Shown here piece after piece: positions 49,389-61,022 of a stretch of DNA of 64,000 nucleotides. The stretch spans positions 1 to 64,000 of the forward strand of contig JAFCMP010000520.1 of the NCBI GenBank assembly GCA_017506865.1. Direction: 5' to 3'. The position numbers and the translations under genes are program-made. The notes beneath the pieces were generated by a model that ran no database searches, was not told where the DNA came from, and saw only the letters and a list, made by a program, of their open reading frames with translations. This stretch comes from Tribonema minus. Its lineage: Eukaryota > Sar > Xanthophyceae > Tribonematales > Tribonemataceae. Position 1 is the stretch's first letter; every line of letters starts with the position of its first letter.

Positions 49389-52300
49389 CTCACCGCGCAG
49401 GTCCCACAGCCGCAGCAGGCCGTCGTACGCGCCCGTCACCGCCAGCGCGCACTCCGACATGAACGGCGCCAGCGACGAGAAGCTGCCGCGGCTGCGGCTG
49501 CGCCCGCGCACGTGCCCGCGCGCCGCGCCGCCGCCGCCGCCCGCTGCCGCCAGCGTTGCCGCGGCGGCGGCGGCAGCGGCGGCGGCGTGCGCGTCGCCGC
49601 CGCCGCCGCCCGCCACCACCGGCATCGCCGGCTGAAACACGGCGCAGTAGACGTACGTCGGCGGCGAGTGCTGCAGCGCGTGCAGCAGCCGCGGCGCCAG
49701 CGCCCCGGCGGCGGCAGCGGCGCCGCTGCTGCCGCGCCGCTCCCCGTCGCCCAGCGCCGCCGCGAGCAGCAGCGCGTCGAGGGAGGCGCTGCCGCCGAGG
49801 CCTGCGGCGCCGCCGCCGCCGCCGCCGCCGCCGCTGCGCATGCGCCAGACGGCGGCGGTGCCGTCCGCGGACGCCGACAGCAGCAGCGCCGCGTCGCTGC
49901 TCCACTGCAGGTTGTAGGCGGCGCCGCGGTGACCGCGGAGCTCCGCGAGCAGGGCGCCTGCGGGGCAACGTGCGCGCGCGCAGTTTTGAAGTTCAGGTTG
50001 TGAAGTTCAAGTACGGATTTCCTGCAAGTGACGGCCATCGCCTTCTCGCCCCACCCGGGCCAAGTGGAGCCCATGCTCACCTGGGGGAGGGCCATGCCCC
50101 TTAAGCGGGGGCTCGTGCACAGCAGCGCTCTGAAATCACGCCCGGACCGGCATCCGACGTAAGCGATGTCACGGCCGCACCTAAATGCTGTGCCGCCAGC
50201 GACACAGCAGCGCGCCAAGCGCGGGTGCCAGCGCTGCTTCGCTGTAATCCTGGTGTGCTGAGCACGCTGCTGCTGCATCTCGTCACGCGTCTCCGGATCG
50301 AAGCCCCTCAGCAGCCGCGTATCGTGCACTGTACGCGGGCGCGGATGGCAACCAAACGCATTACTGCCGCCCTACCACACTTGAAATAGGGTCAAGGTAG
50401 GGTCAGGACTAGGGCTAAAAGTTACGGTTAGGGTTCGGGTCAGGGATGTCAACATCGATGATTGAGCACTGCTGAGATCTCTCGTCCGTCTCTGGATCGA
50501 CGGCCACGTATCGCACACAGTACGTGGCGCGGAGAGTGAATGGACACGCCATGTGCGTGGCCCACCGCCGTGCTGCACTTGGATCCCAAGCGAGCTGAGG
50601 TAACTTCAATTCCAACTTCAACTTCTCACCCGTCTCCGGATCGAAGACCCTCAGCGGCCCCACACCTTGCATCGTACGTGGCGTGGGCAGCAATCAGACA
50701 CGCCATGTGTGTGCCACCCCCGCCGTGCAGCACTTGGTTCCTGAAGACAGAGCGATGCTGAGAGAACTTGGAACAACAACTTCAACTTCTCACCTGTCTC
50801 CGGATCGAAGACCCTCAGCGGCCACCGCCCCGGCGCCACCTCGCCGCACGCCACCGCCAGCAGCGCGCCGTCGGGCGAGAACGCCAGCGCCGTCGCGCCC
50901 TGCGGCCCGCCGTCCAGCCGCCTGGAGAATTCAAATGTAAGTTCAATGTTGACGTTAGACAAGTGTTGAAGAAAAATGAATGTTCTATGCTCTGATGAAG
51001 TGCGTATCAGCTCAAAGCGACCGCCAGCAGCGCGCCGTCGGGCGAGAACGCCAGCGCCGTCGCACCCTGTGGTCCGCCGTCCCGCCGCCTTGGAGTTTCA
51101 AGTGCAAGTTCAATGTTAAAATGCGAAGAAGTGTTGAAGTACAACGCTGTCTAAGTCACCGCCAGCAGCGCGCCGTCGGGCGAGAACGCCAGCGCTGTCG
51201 CACCCTGCGGCCCGTTTAATTGCCGAGGGAACGCAATCAAGTGGAATGGTCACTTCGAATCAGTGTTGAGGTACAACCAAAGAACGTGGTATATATAGCA
51301 AGCGCTGCGCGTTAGCTCAGAGCCACCGCCAGCAGCGCGCCGTTGGGCGAGAACGCCAGCGCCGTCGCGCCCTCGGCCCGCCGTCCAGCCGCCTGCAAAA
51401 GACCAAGTGCAAGTTCAATGTTGACTTCAACCAAATGTTGGAGTACAGCACTGCCCGTCAGCTCAACGCTACCGCCAGCAGCGCGCCATTGGGCGAAAAC
51501 GCCAGCGCCAGTGCTGTCCCCCCCCCGCCAGACAAATACCAGCTGGAGCTCCAGCTCAAGAGAGTGTGAGGGGTGAAGCAGGCGCAGCATGGGCCACTCT
51601 GCCGCGCGTCATGCGCAGCGAAGTCCATATTCAAGCTCAACCATCTTGTTGCTGAAGCAGCGTCACTGGTACCTGGATGTTCAACTACCATACGTGATCA
51701 GTGCGCAGCACCATCACCAAGCAGGCTCGTTGCGTGCACACTGCGATCGCGCCAGTCGACTCTCAGCATGTGCAACCCGAACAGGCGGCATCAAGGCCGC
51801 TCAGGAATGATTCAACGGACGATGCGGTAAGAAACGCACTGCAGCACCCGCGTCGGAGGGAGGCAGCGCTCCGCAGGCGCGCGTAACCGCCGCACGCGCC
51901 GCGCCGCCGACCGCGCATCCCCCGCCTGCGCAGCCAGCGCCGCTGCCGCCGCCGCCGCTGCCGCAGGCTCCACCGCGCCGCCGCCGCTGTCGTCCGCGCG
52001 CTCAGCAGCAGCAGCGGCGGCGGCGGCGGCAGCTGCTGCTGCGTCACCCTCGTCGTGCCACGGCTCCAGCTTCGGGAGCGGCGGCGGCGGCGCCGTAATG
52101 GTGATGTCGACAGTCAGGACGCCGGGGTAGAGTGCGCGCGAGCAGGCCAGGTACTGCACGAACATGTCCTGCGCGTCGCCGCCGCCGCCGCTGTCAGGCC
52201 GAGCGCTGCTGCCGTGATGAGCGCTGCTGCTGCTGCCGCCGCCAATGAGGCCGCGCCGCGCCGCCTGCCAGCGCTGCAGCGGCGACAGCGGCGCGTGCGC

Positions 52301-53097
52301 GTACAGCTGGAGGCGCAGCGGCACGCTGCCTGCGGGGCGGTGTACGAGGCGTGCGAGGCACTGAGCATCACTATATGATGCTTGTGATCAGCACCGCTGC
52401 GGTTGCTGCTGCTGTGGGTTGCTGCTGCGCAGCAGTCCGCGTTGCGTTAGCTGACAGCGCTGCGGTGGCGACTGTTGGCGGTGCACATGCCGCTGCACGT
52501 GCAGCTACGCAGTCGGGCGCGAAAGCTGAGCAGCACGTTCACATTTCAGCACGCTGAGCACTGCTGCTGCTGCTGCCGAAGATACGACTATGATCATGGT
52601 GTGGACGAACGCTGCACCAGAAATGCTTGCGGTTTGCATGTAGTACAAACAACATACGCAATGCAGCGGCGCACAAAATATTCCACAACAACGCAACGGG
52701 CGCAGCGTACCTCGACAGACCGTTACCCTAATTGCAACCCCAGTTCAGCCTACCCCCACCGCAACCCTGACCCTACTTCTAATTCTCACCCTCAGCCTCA
52801 TCACTGGCCACGGACGCAGCGTACCTGGACCAACTCGCCCGTGCGGCCGCAGAAACGCCCACGCAAACGGCGCCGGCGCAGCCTGCTGCCACGCCGCTGC
52901 CGTCGCCGCCGGCGCCGCCACCGGCTCGCACACCGCGGGACCGCGGTCCAGCAGCTCAAACAGCAGCAGCGTGCGCGGCCGCCGCAGCGCCGCCGCCGGC
53001 AGCAGCGGCAGCAGCAGCGCCTCGTCCCACCGCGCGGCGCACGCGCGCGGGCTCAGCCGGAACTCCGCCGTCTCCTTCGGCGGCTGCGCGCCGCCGC

Positions 53098-53135
<38 letters not shown>

Positions 53136-56070
53136 CCCTTGGAGACGCGCTGCATCTCGACGCCGCCGCCGTCGTGGTCGGCGCCTTCGTGGGCGGAGGC
53201 GCGGCGGCGGCGGCGGCGCAGCGCGGCCGGTAGCAGCGCGCGTCCCGTGGCGGCGTCCACCGCATGCACGCGCACGAACGGCCGCATCGCGCGCACGTCC
53301 AGGCGCAGCCCCTCCGCCGCGCCGACCACGACCTTGACGACGCCGCCGCCGCCGCCGCTGCCGCTGCCGCCGCCGCCGCTGCCGCCGCCGCCGCTGCCGC
53401 CGCTGTCGGAGTCGTCGCCGGCGCTGCTGCCGCCGCCGCGTGCGGAGCGGCGCTGCTGCTTGCTGCCGTGGCGTGCGGCGGTGGTGGCGTACGGCATCGG
53501 CCGCAGCCCGATGCCAAGCAGCGCCAGCGCTCCGCCGCCGTCGGCGAGGCGCCGCATGGCAGCGCTCGAGCACGCGGCGGCGGCGGCGCGCGAGGCCGCC
53601 GCTGCGGCGGCGGCTGCCGCGGCGCGCGCGGCGTCCGCGCAGGCTGCGCACGCCTGCGGTATTGGGCACGTGCCACAGCGGTGCTTAGAGAGTTTTACAA
53701 GCTGGCATCAGGGCGTGTCGACGTTGCCAGGAGCCCTCAAGCGGCTGCCAAAAGCTAGAATTACAATTTCTCAGCGGAGGCAGTTGCCGCTCGCAGCGAA
53801 GGCCCATTAGCACCAGTGCCAGTGATGATGAGACGCAGCGCTCACTGAGCTGTGCTGCAGCGGGGCTCTGCTGACACACACATGCAGGTGGCTCAGACGC
53901 AGAAACCCATGCACCACCGAGACCATTGATGAGACATGAAAGCGCCACCGAAAAGGCGTACAGCGACGGCCGCCACAACTGCTCAACACAATGGATGCGA
54001 TCTGTCCCAGCCTCAGCCTCGGCGATCGCTCCACTCGCCTGCAGCCCCGGTGCCGCCGCCCCCCGCTGCGCCGCGCCGCTGCAGCAGCAGCGGCACCACT
54101 CCGGCGGCGGCAGCGCGCCGCTCACCCACGCATGCAGGCGGCTCAGCCGCAGCCGCGCGCGCCACCACGGCTCGCTCACGCGGCGCACCAGCGGATCTGC
54201 CTCCGCGTCGTCCTCGCTGTCGCCGCGCGCACGCGCCGCCGCTGCTGCCTCCTCCTCCTCGTCCGAGTCGGGGCGCGGCGGCACGGCGCGCCTGCGGCGG
54301 CGGCGCACAGCGAGGGGGCGAACGGACGCGAGGGGTTTTGGTTCAGCGGCATCGACGCGCGGGGGCGCTGCGCAGGAGCGTGTGTGTAGCGGCTGTGACA
54401 CGTGAAGGCGGAGCGCTGCTGCAGAGGTTTGCGGTCGGCGTAGCGGCAGGTTGCTGCGCGCCCAACTTGTGACTGCAGCGTAGGCTCCCGCGTCTACGTT
54501 GCTGCCGCCGCATTCGTTGCAGGTACAGCAGCAGCAGCACAAGTCAGGCTCTCACGACTGCCGCGTGCGCGTACCTGCTGCGCCGCTTGCCGCCGCCGCC
54601 GCCGCCGCCAGCGCCGCCCCTGCCGTCGCCGCGCCGCGGTGAGCGGCGCCGCCAGCCCCGCAGCGGCGGCGGCGGCGACAGACTGCGCAGCCCGTGCCGC
54701 GCCAGCCACCCCGCCTGCGCCGCGTGCGTGACATCATCTGGCCCAGCACCTCCGCCGCCGCCGCTGACGACGCTGGCTCCGCTGTCCGAGCTGCCGCTGC
54801 TGGCGGCGGCGTTCATGCGCGTCGCCGTGGCGGCGCCGGAGCGCAGCGACGCGCGCAGCGACCGCCTGCTGCGCGCGGCGCGCGCGCCGTGCTGGCGCGT
54901 CAGCAGGCCGGTGTCGCTGTCCACGTTGCTGCCCTCCATGTCCGTGCTGCCGCCGCCGCCGCTGTCCGCGTTGGCACTGCTGCGGCGCCGCTGCAGGTGC
55001 GCCGCGGCGCCGGTGGACGGCGGCGCCGCTGCCGCCGCCGCCGCGCCGACGGGCGTTGCAGCGCCTGCATCGGCGGCGGCGGCGCTGTCCTGCAGCGGCT
55101 GTTGCTGCGCCCCTGGTCCAGCGTCATCTGCGGGGGGGCTTGCTGCTGTCGCAACCGCTGCTGCTGCGGCGGCATCAGATGATGGCATCTGCAATTGGTC
55201 CTCGGCCACGGCAGCTACTGCCTGTTTGCTGGATCGCCTTCTACTGGAAGCGGTCGGCGATGGCTCTGGCACTGACGGGGTCAGCGACGCACCAGCGACT
55301 GCAGGGGCTGCTTGTGATGAGGTCAGCAAGTCCGGTACCGCCGCTGACAGAGCAGGTGCTGCTGACGGTGGCGACTGACGTTGAGGCAGAGACGTTGCTG
55401 CAAGTTCAGCTGCTGATGACCTGCGCCGTTGTTGTCCTGGGCTTGCCACTGGCACTAAAACCTCGGGCTGCTGTGCAAACACGGGTGGCTGCTTGGCTAC
55501 TGCATTTGCTGCCGCTGATGGTGGTGCCGTGGTATTGGCTGCGAGTGTTGACGCTGCTGTTGCTGCTGCTGCTGTTGCTGCTGTTGTCGTGCGTTGTGTC
55601 GCCTGCAATGCACCATGTTGTGCATCAGAAGCCACTGGCGCGTCTGCATGTGCCGCCTGCTTTGAGGGCTGTGATGTGCGAGCATCACTGTCTGCATCGG
55701 TACTATCACCGACAGCTGTTGCCGGGGATGCGCCTTGCCTCTTGTGAGTAGGCAGCACCAGGGGTGCAAGTACCGTTTTGGACATTGTCGGTTTTGCAAG
55801 TGGGCCCGCAGCGCCACCGATGCCGGTGGCAGACAAACCGGAACCTCTGGCGACTGCACCGCTGCCATCCGCAGGACCCGATGGGCCTGCTGGCACTGTG
55901 ATGCCTGCATGTCCCTTGACTTTGACCCCCACCGCTGTTGACTCGCCAGTGCTGCCTTCCTGTTTGTGACCTGCTTCACTCACAGCCGCTGCTTCAGCCC
56001 TGGCCTGTCGACGCCGCTGCCTTCGGAGCCTCCTCTCCTCAGCCTGTTCCTCTGTAAGATCCTGGTGCAT
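41634..56070 (-). CDS. AHI1: Jouberin/AHI1-like ciliary protein (C2-like domain, WD40 propeller, coiled coil)
   Basis: In animals AHI1 acts at the ciliary base. Exons in order: 56070-54575; about 54380-54126; 53653-52825; 52329 to about 51870; 50921-50794; 49957-49394; 48838-48710; 47729-47554; 47031-46931; 44643-44373; 43585-43493; 41885-41634. Junctions from 54126 on agree in phase wherever both ends are resolved. Landmarks in Jouberin order: an Ala/Ser-rich N-terminus of about 500 residues; AMRPFVRVHAVDAATGRAL (Jouberin PYVRVHVIDEKTG); PFAWAFLRPHG (IAWAFLKLLG); VPLRLQLY and YPGVLTVDIT; blades TALAFSPDGALLAVA, LRGHRGAAYNLQWSSD, GRLYSGDAAG-VVLVW, PITALALAPH, LLDLATYQLVNP, VFSPDGAFVAAGAEDGRLRMW; a charged helix EAARRAVEERAATAEEEEAL; and a basic Ala-rich end. 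The vertebrate SH3 domain is absent. The intron after 44373 has a GC donor (gcaagt). Confidence 0.85.
42420..42985. other. AT-rich island in an AHI1 intron
   Basis: About 560 bp of clearly AT-rich DNA within GC-rich surroundings. It contains two variants of tttgaaggaaa...tatgagc (42665 and 42750), a word also seen at 43405 (tttgaaggaaatcacatgc), so it too looks internally duplicated. No exon was seen. Confidence 0.7.
43025..43385 (-). repeat. Downstream echo ladder of AHI1 exon 43585-43493
   Basis: The exon end coding EEALQELHKRDANRQ with donor gtgcac (plus strand cacctgtctgttggcgtccc) recurs at about 43320-43385, 43178-43245 and 43030-43100. Confidence 0.95.
43735..44170 (-). repeat. Upstream echo ladder of AHI1 exon 43585-43493
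   Basis: The exon start (plus strand gcgcgctcctccacggcgcg followed by the acceptor cttcctgtt) recurs at 43738-43798, 43913-43970 and 44106-44168, about 180 bp apart and almost unchanged. Confidence 0.95.
44738..45730 (-). repeat. Upstream echo ladder of AHI1 exon 44643-44373
   Basis: The acceptor and exon start (plus strand cgcgacaaacgcgccgtcgg ggctgca) recur at about 44738-44792, 44907-44962, 45085-45142, 45390-45415 and 45700-45725, increasingly short. Many TTAGGG words lie between the copies. Confidence 0.9.
46262..46800 (-). repeat. Downstream echo ladder of AHI1 exon 47031-46931
   Basis: The exon end and donor (plus strand gagcgtacctgaacacggcc ctgatgaaggagcgcgtcgc) recur at about 46760-46800, 46600-46650, 46430-46475 and 46262-46310, with the donor kept in three copies. 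Confidence 0.93.
47215..48090 (-). repeat. Echo ladders on both sides of AHI1 exon 47729-47554
   Basis: Downstream copies of the exon end (ctcacctgcgcctgcaccag) lie at 47390-47460 and 47213-47275. Upstream copies of the exon start (gcgccgccacaccaggacga) lie at 47830-47905 and 48028-48080. Confidence 0.92.
48545..49100 (-). repeat. Echoes around AHI1 exon 48838-48710
   Basis: A downstream copy with donor (cacgcacccgcagcgtcgcc) lies at about 48552-48605. Two upstream copies share cagcagctgctgagyacyga at about 48865 and 49078. Confidence 0.75.
50285..50665 (-). repeat. Downstream echoes of AHI1 exon 50921-50794
   Basis: The exon end (plus strand cgtctccggatcgaagaccc tcagcggcc) recurs at about 50628-50665, 50487-50510 and 50287-50320. 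Confidence 0.9.
50995..51535 (-). repeat. Upstream echo ladder of AHI1 exon 50921-50794 (four copies)
   Basis: Copies of the exon start (plus strand cgccagcagcgcgccgtcgg gcgagaacgccagcgccgtc) lie at 51022-51090, 51160-51215, 51325-51385 and 51470-51520, spaced about 150 bp. Confidence 0.95.
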
Positions 56071-56455
56071 CTTTCGTGTTTACAGTACGATGTGAGGTTG
56101 TGCGTACGCTCACTTCTCAAGAGCAGCAGCAGCACGCTGTCCTGCAAGTTGTTCCCAGTTCGTCAGTGGCATGGTGACAACACTAGCTATACAGCAACAA
56201 CACAAGCCTCACCCAAGCCTTCCAAAGTCAACTGCCGAATTGCTCACTGCCGCAAAGTGCCGCACGAAATGCCGCACACACACTCGAACCTTGGGCGAGC
56301 AAGCGTGTGCTGTGACCGCACGCAGCTGCAGCGGGGAGGGCACTAGGCAAACGAGCGAAGCGGAAGCTCGTGCACACTCGCTACTGCAGGGCAGCCAGGA
56401 GGGCAGGGCGGGTGCAGTTGAGTGGAACTTCAGCAGTGGCTGTACTAGCAACAGC
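56071..56455. promoter_or_regulatory. Shared promoter between AHI1-like (-) and bHLH/F-box (+) genes
   Basis: The divergent spacer is about 385 bp if both chosen ATGs are right. The plus-strand frame is open from 56171, so the bHLH gene could start earlier and shrink the spacer. I see no TATA box. Confidence 0.4.
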
Positions 56456-59400
56456 ATGGACTCTCTCTCCACGGAAGCATTGTCGGGCCTGGACGAGGCC
56501 CTGCTGGTACTCTTCGATCTGGAGCCGCCCTTGCACGGCGGCGGCTCCTGCGTATCATCCGACGGAGCGCCGTCCTTGCACGCCCAGGGCAAGGATGATT
56601 CTCCTGCGTTGGCGGGCATGCCGGAGCCGACCGCGTTCCTGCTGCCTCAGCTTCAGCAGCAGCTCGGTGGCGGCGGCGCTCCCGCCGTGGCCGCTCCCAA
56701 GAAGCCCTCCACCATAAGCAGCGAGACCTATGAGAGGAAGAAGGGCAGGGCCAAGATGCTCAGGCAGGAAATCAGTGACAGGTTTGACGACCTGCAGGCG
56801 CTGCTGCTGGAGGCGGGCTCCAGCGTCGACACCACCTTCATCCGCGAGAAGGGCGCCAAGCGGTCCTCCATCCTCGATGCCGCCATAGCGGTCATCAGGT
56901 CTCTCTCAGCCAGGGTGGCAGCCTGTGAACCGGGAGGCGACGCACCATCAGCTGCTGCCGACGGCAAGGATTCAGCGGCGCCGGCGCCGGCGCCGCTGCA
57001 GTACGGATTTGCTGGGAGCGGACTTTCTCTGCGCTTGCCACTGCCACCGCTGGGGCATGCATCGGCGGGAGCGCTGGCTGCTGCTGCTGATCAGCTGGCG
57101 GCGGCGCAGTCAAAGCAAGCACTTCCCCTGCCGCAGCAGCGCGTCGTCAGCGCAGGTGAGCACAATAAGGCTTCCGGCTGGTGTGCCTGGGGCCAGCACG
57201 TGCCATTCCTTCTTTACTGAATGTCAATGAGTACGCAAGACAGAGCGCTAAAAAACAAAACCATCAGTCGATGCGTTCCGGCGTCAGCATGCTTCAATTT
57301 AAGCACGAGAAAGTTGTTGCAAGGACTCAGCAAGCCGGCCGTTACACCGCAAGACGACAACATCTTAATTGATCAACTGCGCCAGCTCAGCCGACTGCCG
57401 CATCGTCACCGCACCTCCGTGTCATCAAGTGCGCAGCCCAGCCCATTCACAGTCATTTGCACTGAAATTCCCGCTTATGCAGCCGTGACAGCTCCGCCAA
57501 CCGCGACTGCCGCCACACCACCCGCCCCGGCCGCGACGCCGCTGCTGCCGGCGCCGCCGCTGCTGCCACTAGCAACCGCGGCGCCCAGGCGCGCCGCCAT
57601 CGCCCACCTGCCGCTGCCGCCGCAGCAGCTCTCGGCGGACTCAGCGGCGGCAGCGGTGTTCGGCGCGTCGTGCGCGCTGCCGATACACGCGTTCCTGGAC
57701 GCGGCGTCGCTGGAGGCGGCGCGCCGCGCGTGCCGCGACTGGCGCGCGCGCTGCGCGTGGGACTGCACGTGGGCGCGGCAGTGCGCGGCGCGCTGGCGCC
57801 TGCGCGGCCAGGACCGCGCGCTCGAGGCGTGGCAGGCGCGCTTCTCGCGGGTGAGCGCTTGCGCTGCCGCTGCGCCGCCGCCGTGCCGCGCTGCTGCCGC
57901 AGTTTGCTATAACTTGCTATTCTCTCCAGCAGGCGCTGTTTGTGTCCTGTGCGGCGCATGTGATGTCAGTCAGGTATCCAACGCGCAGCGGCTGCGCAGG
58001 CGGGACTGCGCACCTGAGACGCGGGCAGGCGCGCTGCTTCGCGCCGGCGAGCGCTGCCACGCTCAGCTTGAGCAGTACTACCGCGTCGCGTCAGCTCGCC
58101 TCACGAGTTTTGACAGCTCTGTGCCGCTGTCGCTCTCACTACCCTGCGAGCACTTTGCTCGCACACATGTGCCACAGTGTGCATGTCACCCGCAAGGAAG
58201 CGGGGTCTGTTCCTAGAGCGCGTCAGACACCGACGCCACCCACACACACTAAACCGGTTTCCGCGCGAACGCGCTTCGCAGGACCCGGAGGCGCTCGCCG
58301 CGCCGCCGGTGAGCTGGCGCGAGGTGTACTGCGCGCTGCACAGGGAGCTGCGCCTGCCGGACGGCGCGCTGTGCGTGAGCGCCGCCGCCGCTGCCGCCGC
58401 CGCGGCGCCGCACGCGCTTGGCCGCGGCGAGGACGTCATCGGGCGCGCGGCGGGCGGCGGCGCGTGCGTCTGGGTGGCGCTGTGCCGCCGCAGCAACGGT
58501 GAGGCGCGCGGCCGTGGCGAACGGCAGCCTCTGCGCTGCTGCGCGCTGGGCTGGCATCGCTGTTGATGTTCAGCGCACAGCGAGCTTGGCTTGGTGTGTG
58601 TGCCGTAGTGTGCTGTCGTCTGTGGCTCGCTGTCGTCTGTGGCTCGATGTGTGTTGTGTCATCGTGGGCTTGGGAGCCTGCGCATTGCCGCTGCGGTGCG
58701 TCCCGTACGCTCGCCGCCAGCGCGGCGCGTGACGGGGGAGCTGGCTTGCGCATGTGCGCAGCGGCACGCCGTGACGTTGGCGATGCCTACAGCGCCGCCC
58801 ACTTTGCCTTCTTGGCATACCCTCTGGAGCTGGCTGGCATGCCTCACCCCTGCCGCACCTGCACCGCCTCGACTGCACCCTTCTCTGACAAAGCCTTCAT
58901 CAGTCTCTTGTGCCCGCGCCCCCGCCACACAGTATTCACTGTTGGCGTGAATCTCCAGACGACGCTATGCGCATGGCCACGCGCGCGTAGAGCTTTGCAT
59001 CGTCGCCCCCTTTAAGTTGCCAAGTTGCCCACCCTCGATTTCCCCCTGCACATGATCCGTGTGTGCTGCATGTCATTCCTGCGTGCCGAGTAAGCCGCGA
59101 TCACTTGCAGGCAATGACGGCGCCCTCAGCGACGACGCGCAGCACTGCCATGCGCTTCGACACGCTCCCCGCAGTGTTACTATCGCACCAATGCATGCCC
59201 GCAAACCCTGTTCCCATTGCCGCGCGCTGCACGCTTTCTGAGCCGCCCGTACTGAGTCGCCGCCGCGATTGCGCGCAGGCACTGCAGGGTGCCCCGCCTC
59301 GCCTGCGCTTCTCCGCTGCTGATGCGCAGCCCCGTTGCGCATGCTGCCTGACATGCGCATCGTGCCAAATGCATGCTCGTGACTCAACTGCAGTCGCCGC

Positions 59401-61022
59401 GCTCCGCCCGCCAGCTGAGCTGTGCTGCCTCTCCACCGCGCGCCCTCCGTTCGTCCACGCACGCAGGCATGACGGCGCGCTCCGTCGTGACGCCCAGCGG
59501 CGCCATGCGCGCGGCGGAGGTCGTGGAGCTGCGCATCGTCCTGCAGAACATTGGCGTGGGCGCGCGCGGCACCGCCACGGCGTACCTCCCGCGCCAGCCG
59601 CTGCGCGTGGCGACGCGCGGCAGCAGCGACGGCAGCAGCGGCGGCGGCAGCGGCGGCGGCGGCGCGTCCTCCTTCTTCGTGGAGGCGATCGGGGACCCCA
59701 GGCTGTCCAGCCAGCTGGTGAGGAAGGGTGGGCTGGGGGGGAGGGCGTGCGGCAGCGGGCGGTGGGCGCGGTGGCTGGACCAGCCGCTGAGGCTGTACGA
59801 GTCCGCCACTTTCAGGTGAGGACTTGAAGTTTGGTCCGCGCCGTGATTGTGGTGCAGCGCGCGCTGTTGCGGTGCGCTTGAGTGCGATACAATGCCGGCA
59901 GGTGTGAGAGGGGGGTATATGCGATCATCAAGCAGTTGGCGCGGCAGCTGGACCAGTTGCTGGGGTTGGTTCAGTCCCAGGTGAAGACTTGAAGTACGGG
60001 ACGCCACTTGCACGCCAGCGTGTGATAAGCAACGTACCTTGCGGGGGAGATCGGCTGCGGGGCGGTCGTTGGGCGATGAAGTGCGGGGGCAGCAGGTGGA
60101 CCAGCTGCTGCGGCTGCGTAAGGTCGCCAAGCGCGGGTGGGCCACAAACTGAATTGGGCCACACCGCACAATAGTCCCCTACCAGATTGCTGCTTGGCGC
60201 ACCCAGTCGGCGACGACTGGGGCGGCGCATGCAGCTTGTGCTCAGCCGTCAGCTGCTTTCGGCCAGGTTGTCCAGACTGGTGCGGTGGTCAGACGACGAG
60301 TCGGTGTCATGAATCGCTTGTTGTGCACAGTTGAAGTAAGGATTTCAGCCCTTTTCTGGCGCACGAGGCGGGCAGTACTGCTCAATGCTTAGGCATACAG
60401 GGACTTGTGCACGGCAGACGACCACTGCAGTCCTGCTTGCCGCACAGGGACTGGTGCACGGCAAGCGGCCGCTGCAGTCCCGCTTGCCGCTTCAGCGCCT
60501 ACGCTCTTGATCAGCTGCGACCGAGTGCTCCATCAGCGCCGGACGCCGTGTGCTTAGTCACCTGGATGTGGTGGGCGCCTGCACGCTGCGCAAACCGCAT
60601 CCCCGCGTGCTCACACGCCGTTCTCCGCGGCACCGCCTCTCACCGTGCTGCCGCCACCGCATGGAGGCGCAGCAGTGGCGCAGCGGCAGTGCGTCACGCC
60701 GCAGAGCGCGAGCTCAACTCTCGTCGTCTCCGCTCTTCAACTCCTCCGCCTGCGCAGCGCATTCCTCGAGGTCCCGGGCTGCGCCACGGAAGCAGAGTTC
60801 CTGGACCAGGCCGTTAGCCTCGACCTCGGCGTGGAGCTCGGCGGCTGCGACAGGAACGACGGCGGCGCGGCGGCGGCGGCGCGCAGGGAGGGCATCGTCC
60901 TGCACGTGGGCCTGCGCGGCACTGACGCCGCGGCCACCGCCGCCGCTGCGTCCGCCACTGCCGCTGCCGCCGGCGCGCTGGAGGCGGCGGCGCCGCCGGC
61001 GCGGCGGAAGGCGCGCGTCTAG
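56456..61022 (+). CDS. bHLH domain protein joined to an F-box protein (probable fusion)
   Basis: Exons: 56456-57155, 57483-57850, 58282-58498, 59467-59815, and about 60700-61022 (stop TAG). Phases agree at the first three junctions; the last acceptor is unresolved. Residues about 88-152 form a bHLH: basic stretch YERKKGRAKMLRQEISDRF, helix 1 DDLQALL, an extended loop, helix 2 KRSSILDAAIAVIRSL. The canonical His-Glu-Arg DNA-contact pattern is only partly kept. Exon 2 carries an F-box at about residues 298-345: LPIHAFLDAASLEAARRACR, then DWRARCAWDCTWARQCAARW, expected to bind Skp1 in an SCF ligase. The rest (VELRIVLQNIGVGARG, FLDQAVSLDLGVELGGCDRN) is unrecognised. Two adjacent genes remain possible: only a phase-1 donor at 57155 and a phase-compatible acceptor at 57482 link them. 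An in-frame ATG at 56171 could extend the N-terminus. Confidence 0.65.
57955..58115 (+). repeat. Echo of F-box exon end at 57850
   Basis: gcaggcgcgctgcttcgcgc followed by gagcgctgccac copies the exon end and donor region (gcaggcgcgcttctcgcggg). The flank gcgcaggcgggactgcgc matches the preceding coding bases. Confidence 0.8.
59080..59440 (+). repeat. Upstream echoes of exon 59467-59815
   Basis: At 59105-59160 (caggcaatgacggcgccctc...gccatgcgc) is a diverged copy of the acceptor and exon start at 59464. A weaker one starts near 59275. Confidence 0.7.
59900..60500 (+). repeat. Downstream echoes of exon end at 59815, plus a short tandem repeat
   Basis: Copies of the segment ending in the donor (ggctggaccagccgctgagg ... 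caggtgaggacttgaag) lie at about 59925-59995 and 60060-60130. At 60395-60495 a separate two-unit repeat of about 45 bp is built on gggactggtgcacggcaagc. Confidence 0.75.

Noticed and set aside
49390-53760. Long plus-strand Ala/Gly/Pro/Arg-rich frames opposite the AHI1 exons
   Set aside because: They mirror GC-rich trinucleotide runs. The minus strand has family motifs and phase-consistent splice sites, while the plus strand has none.
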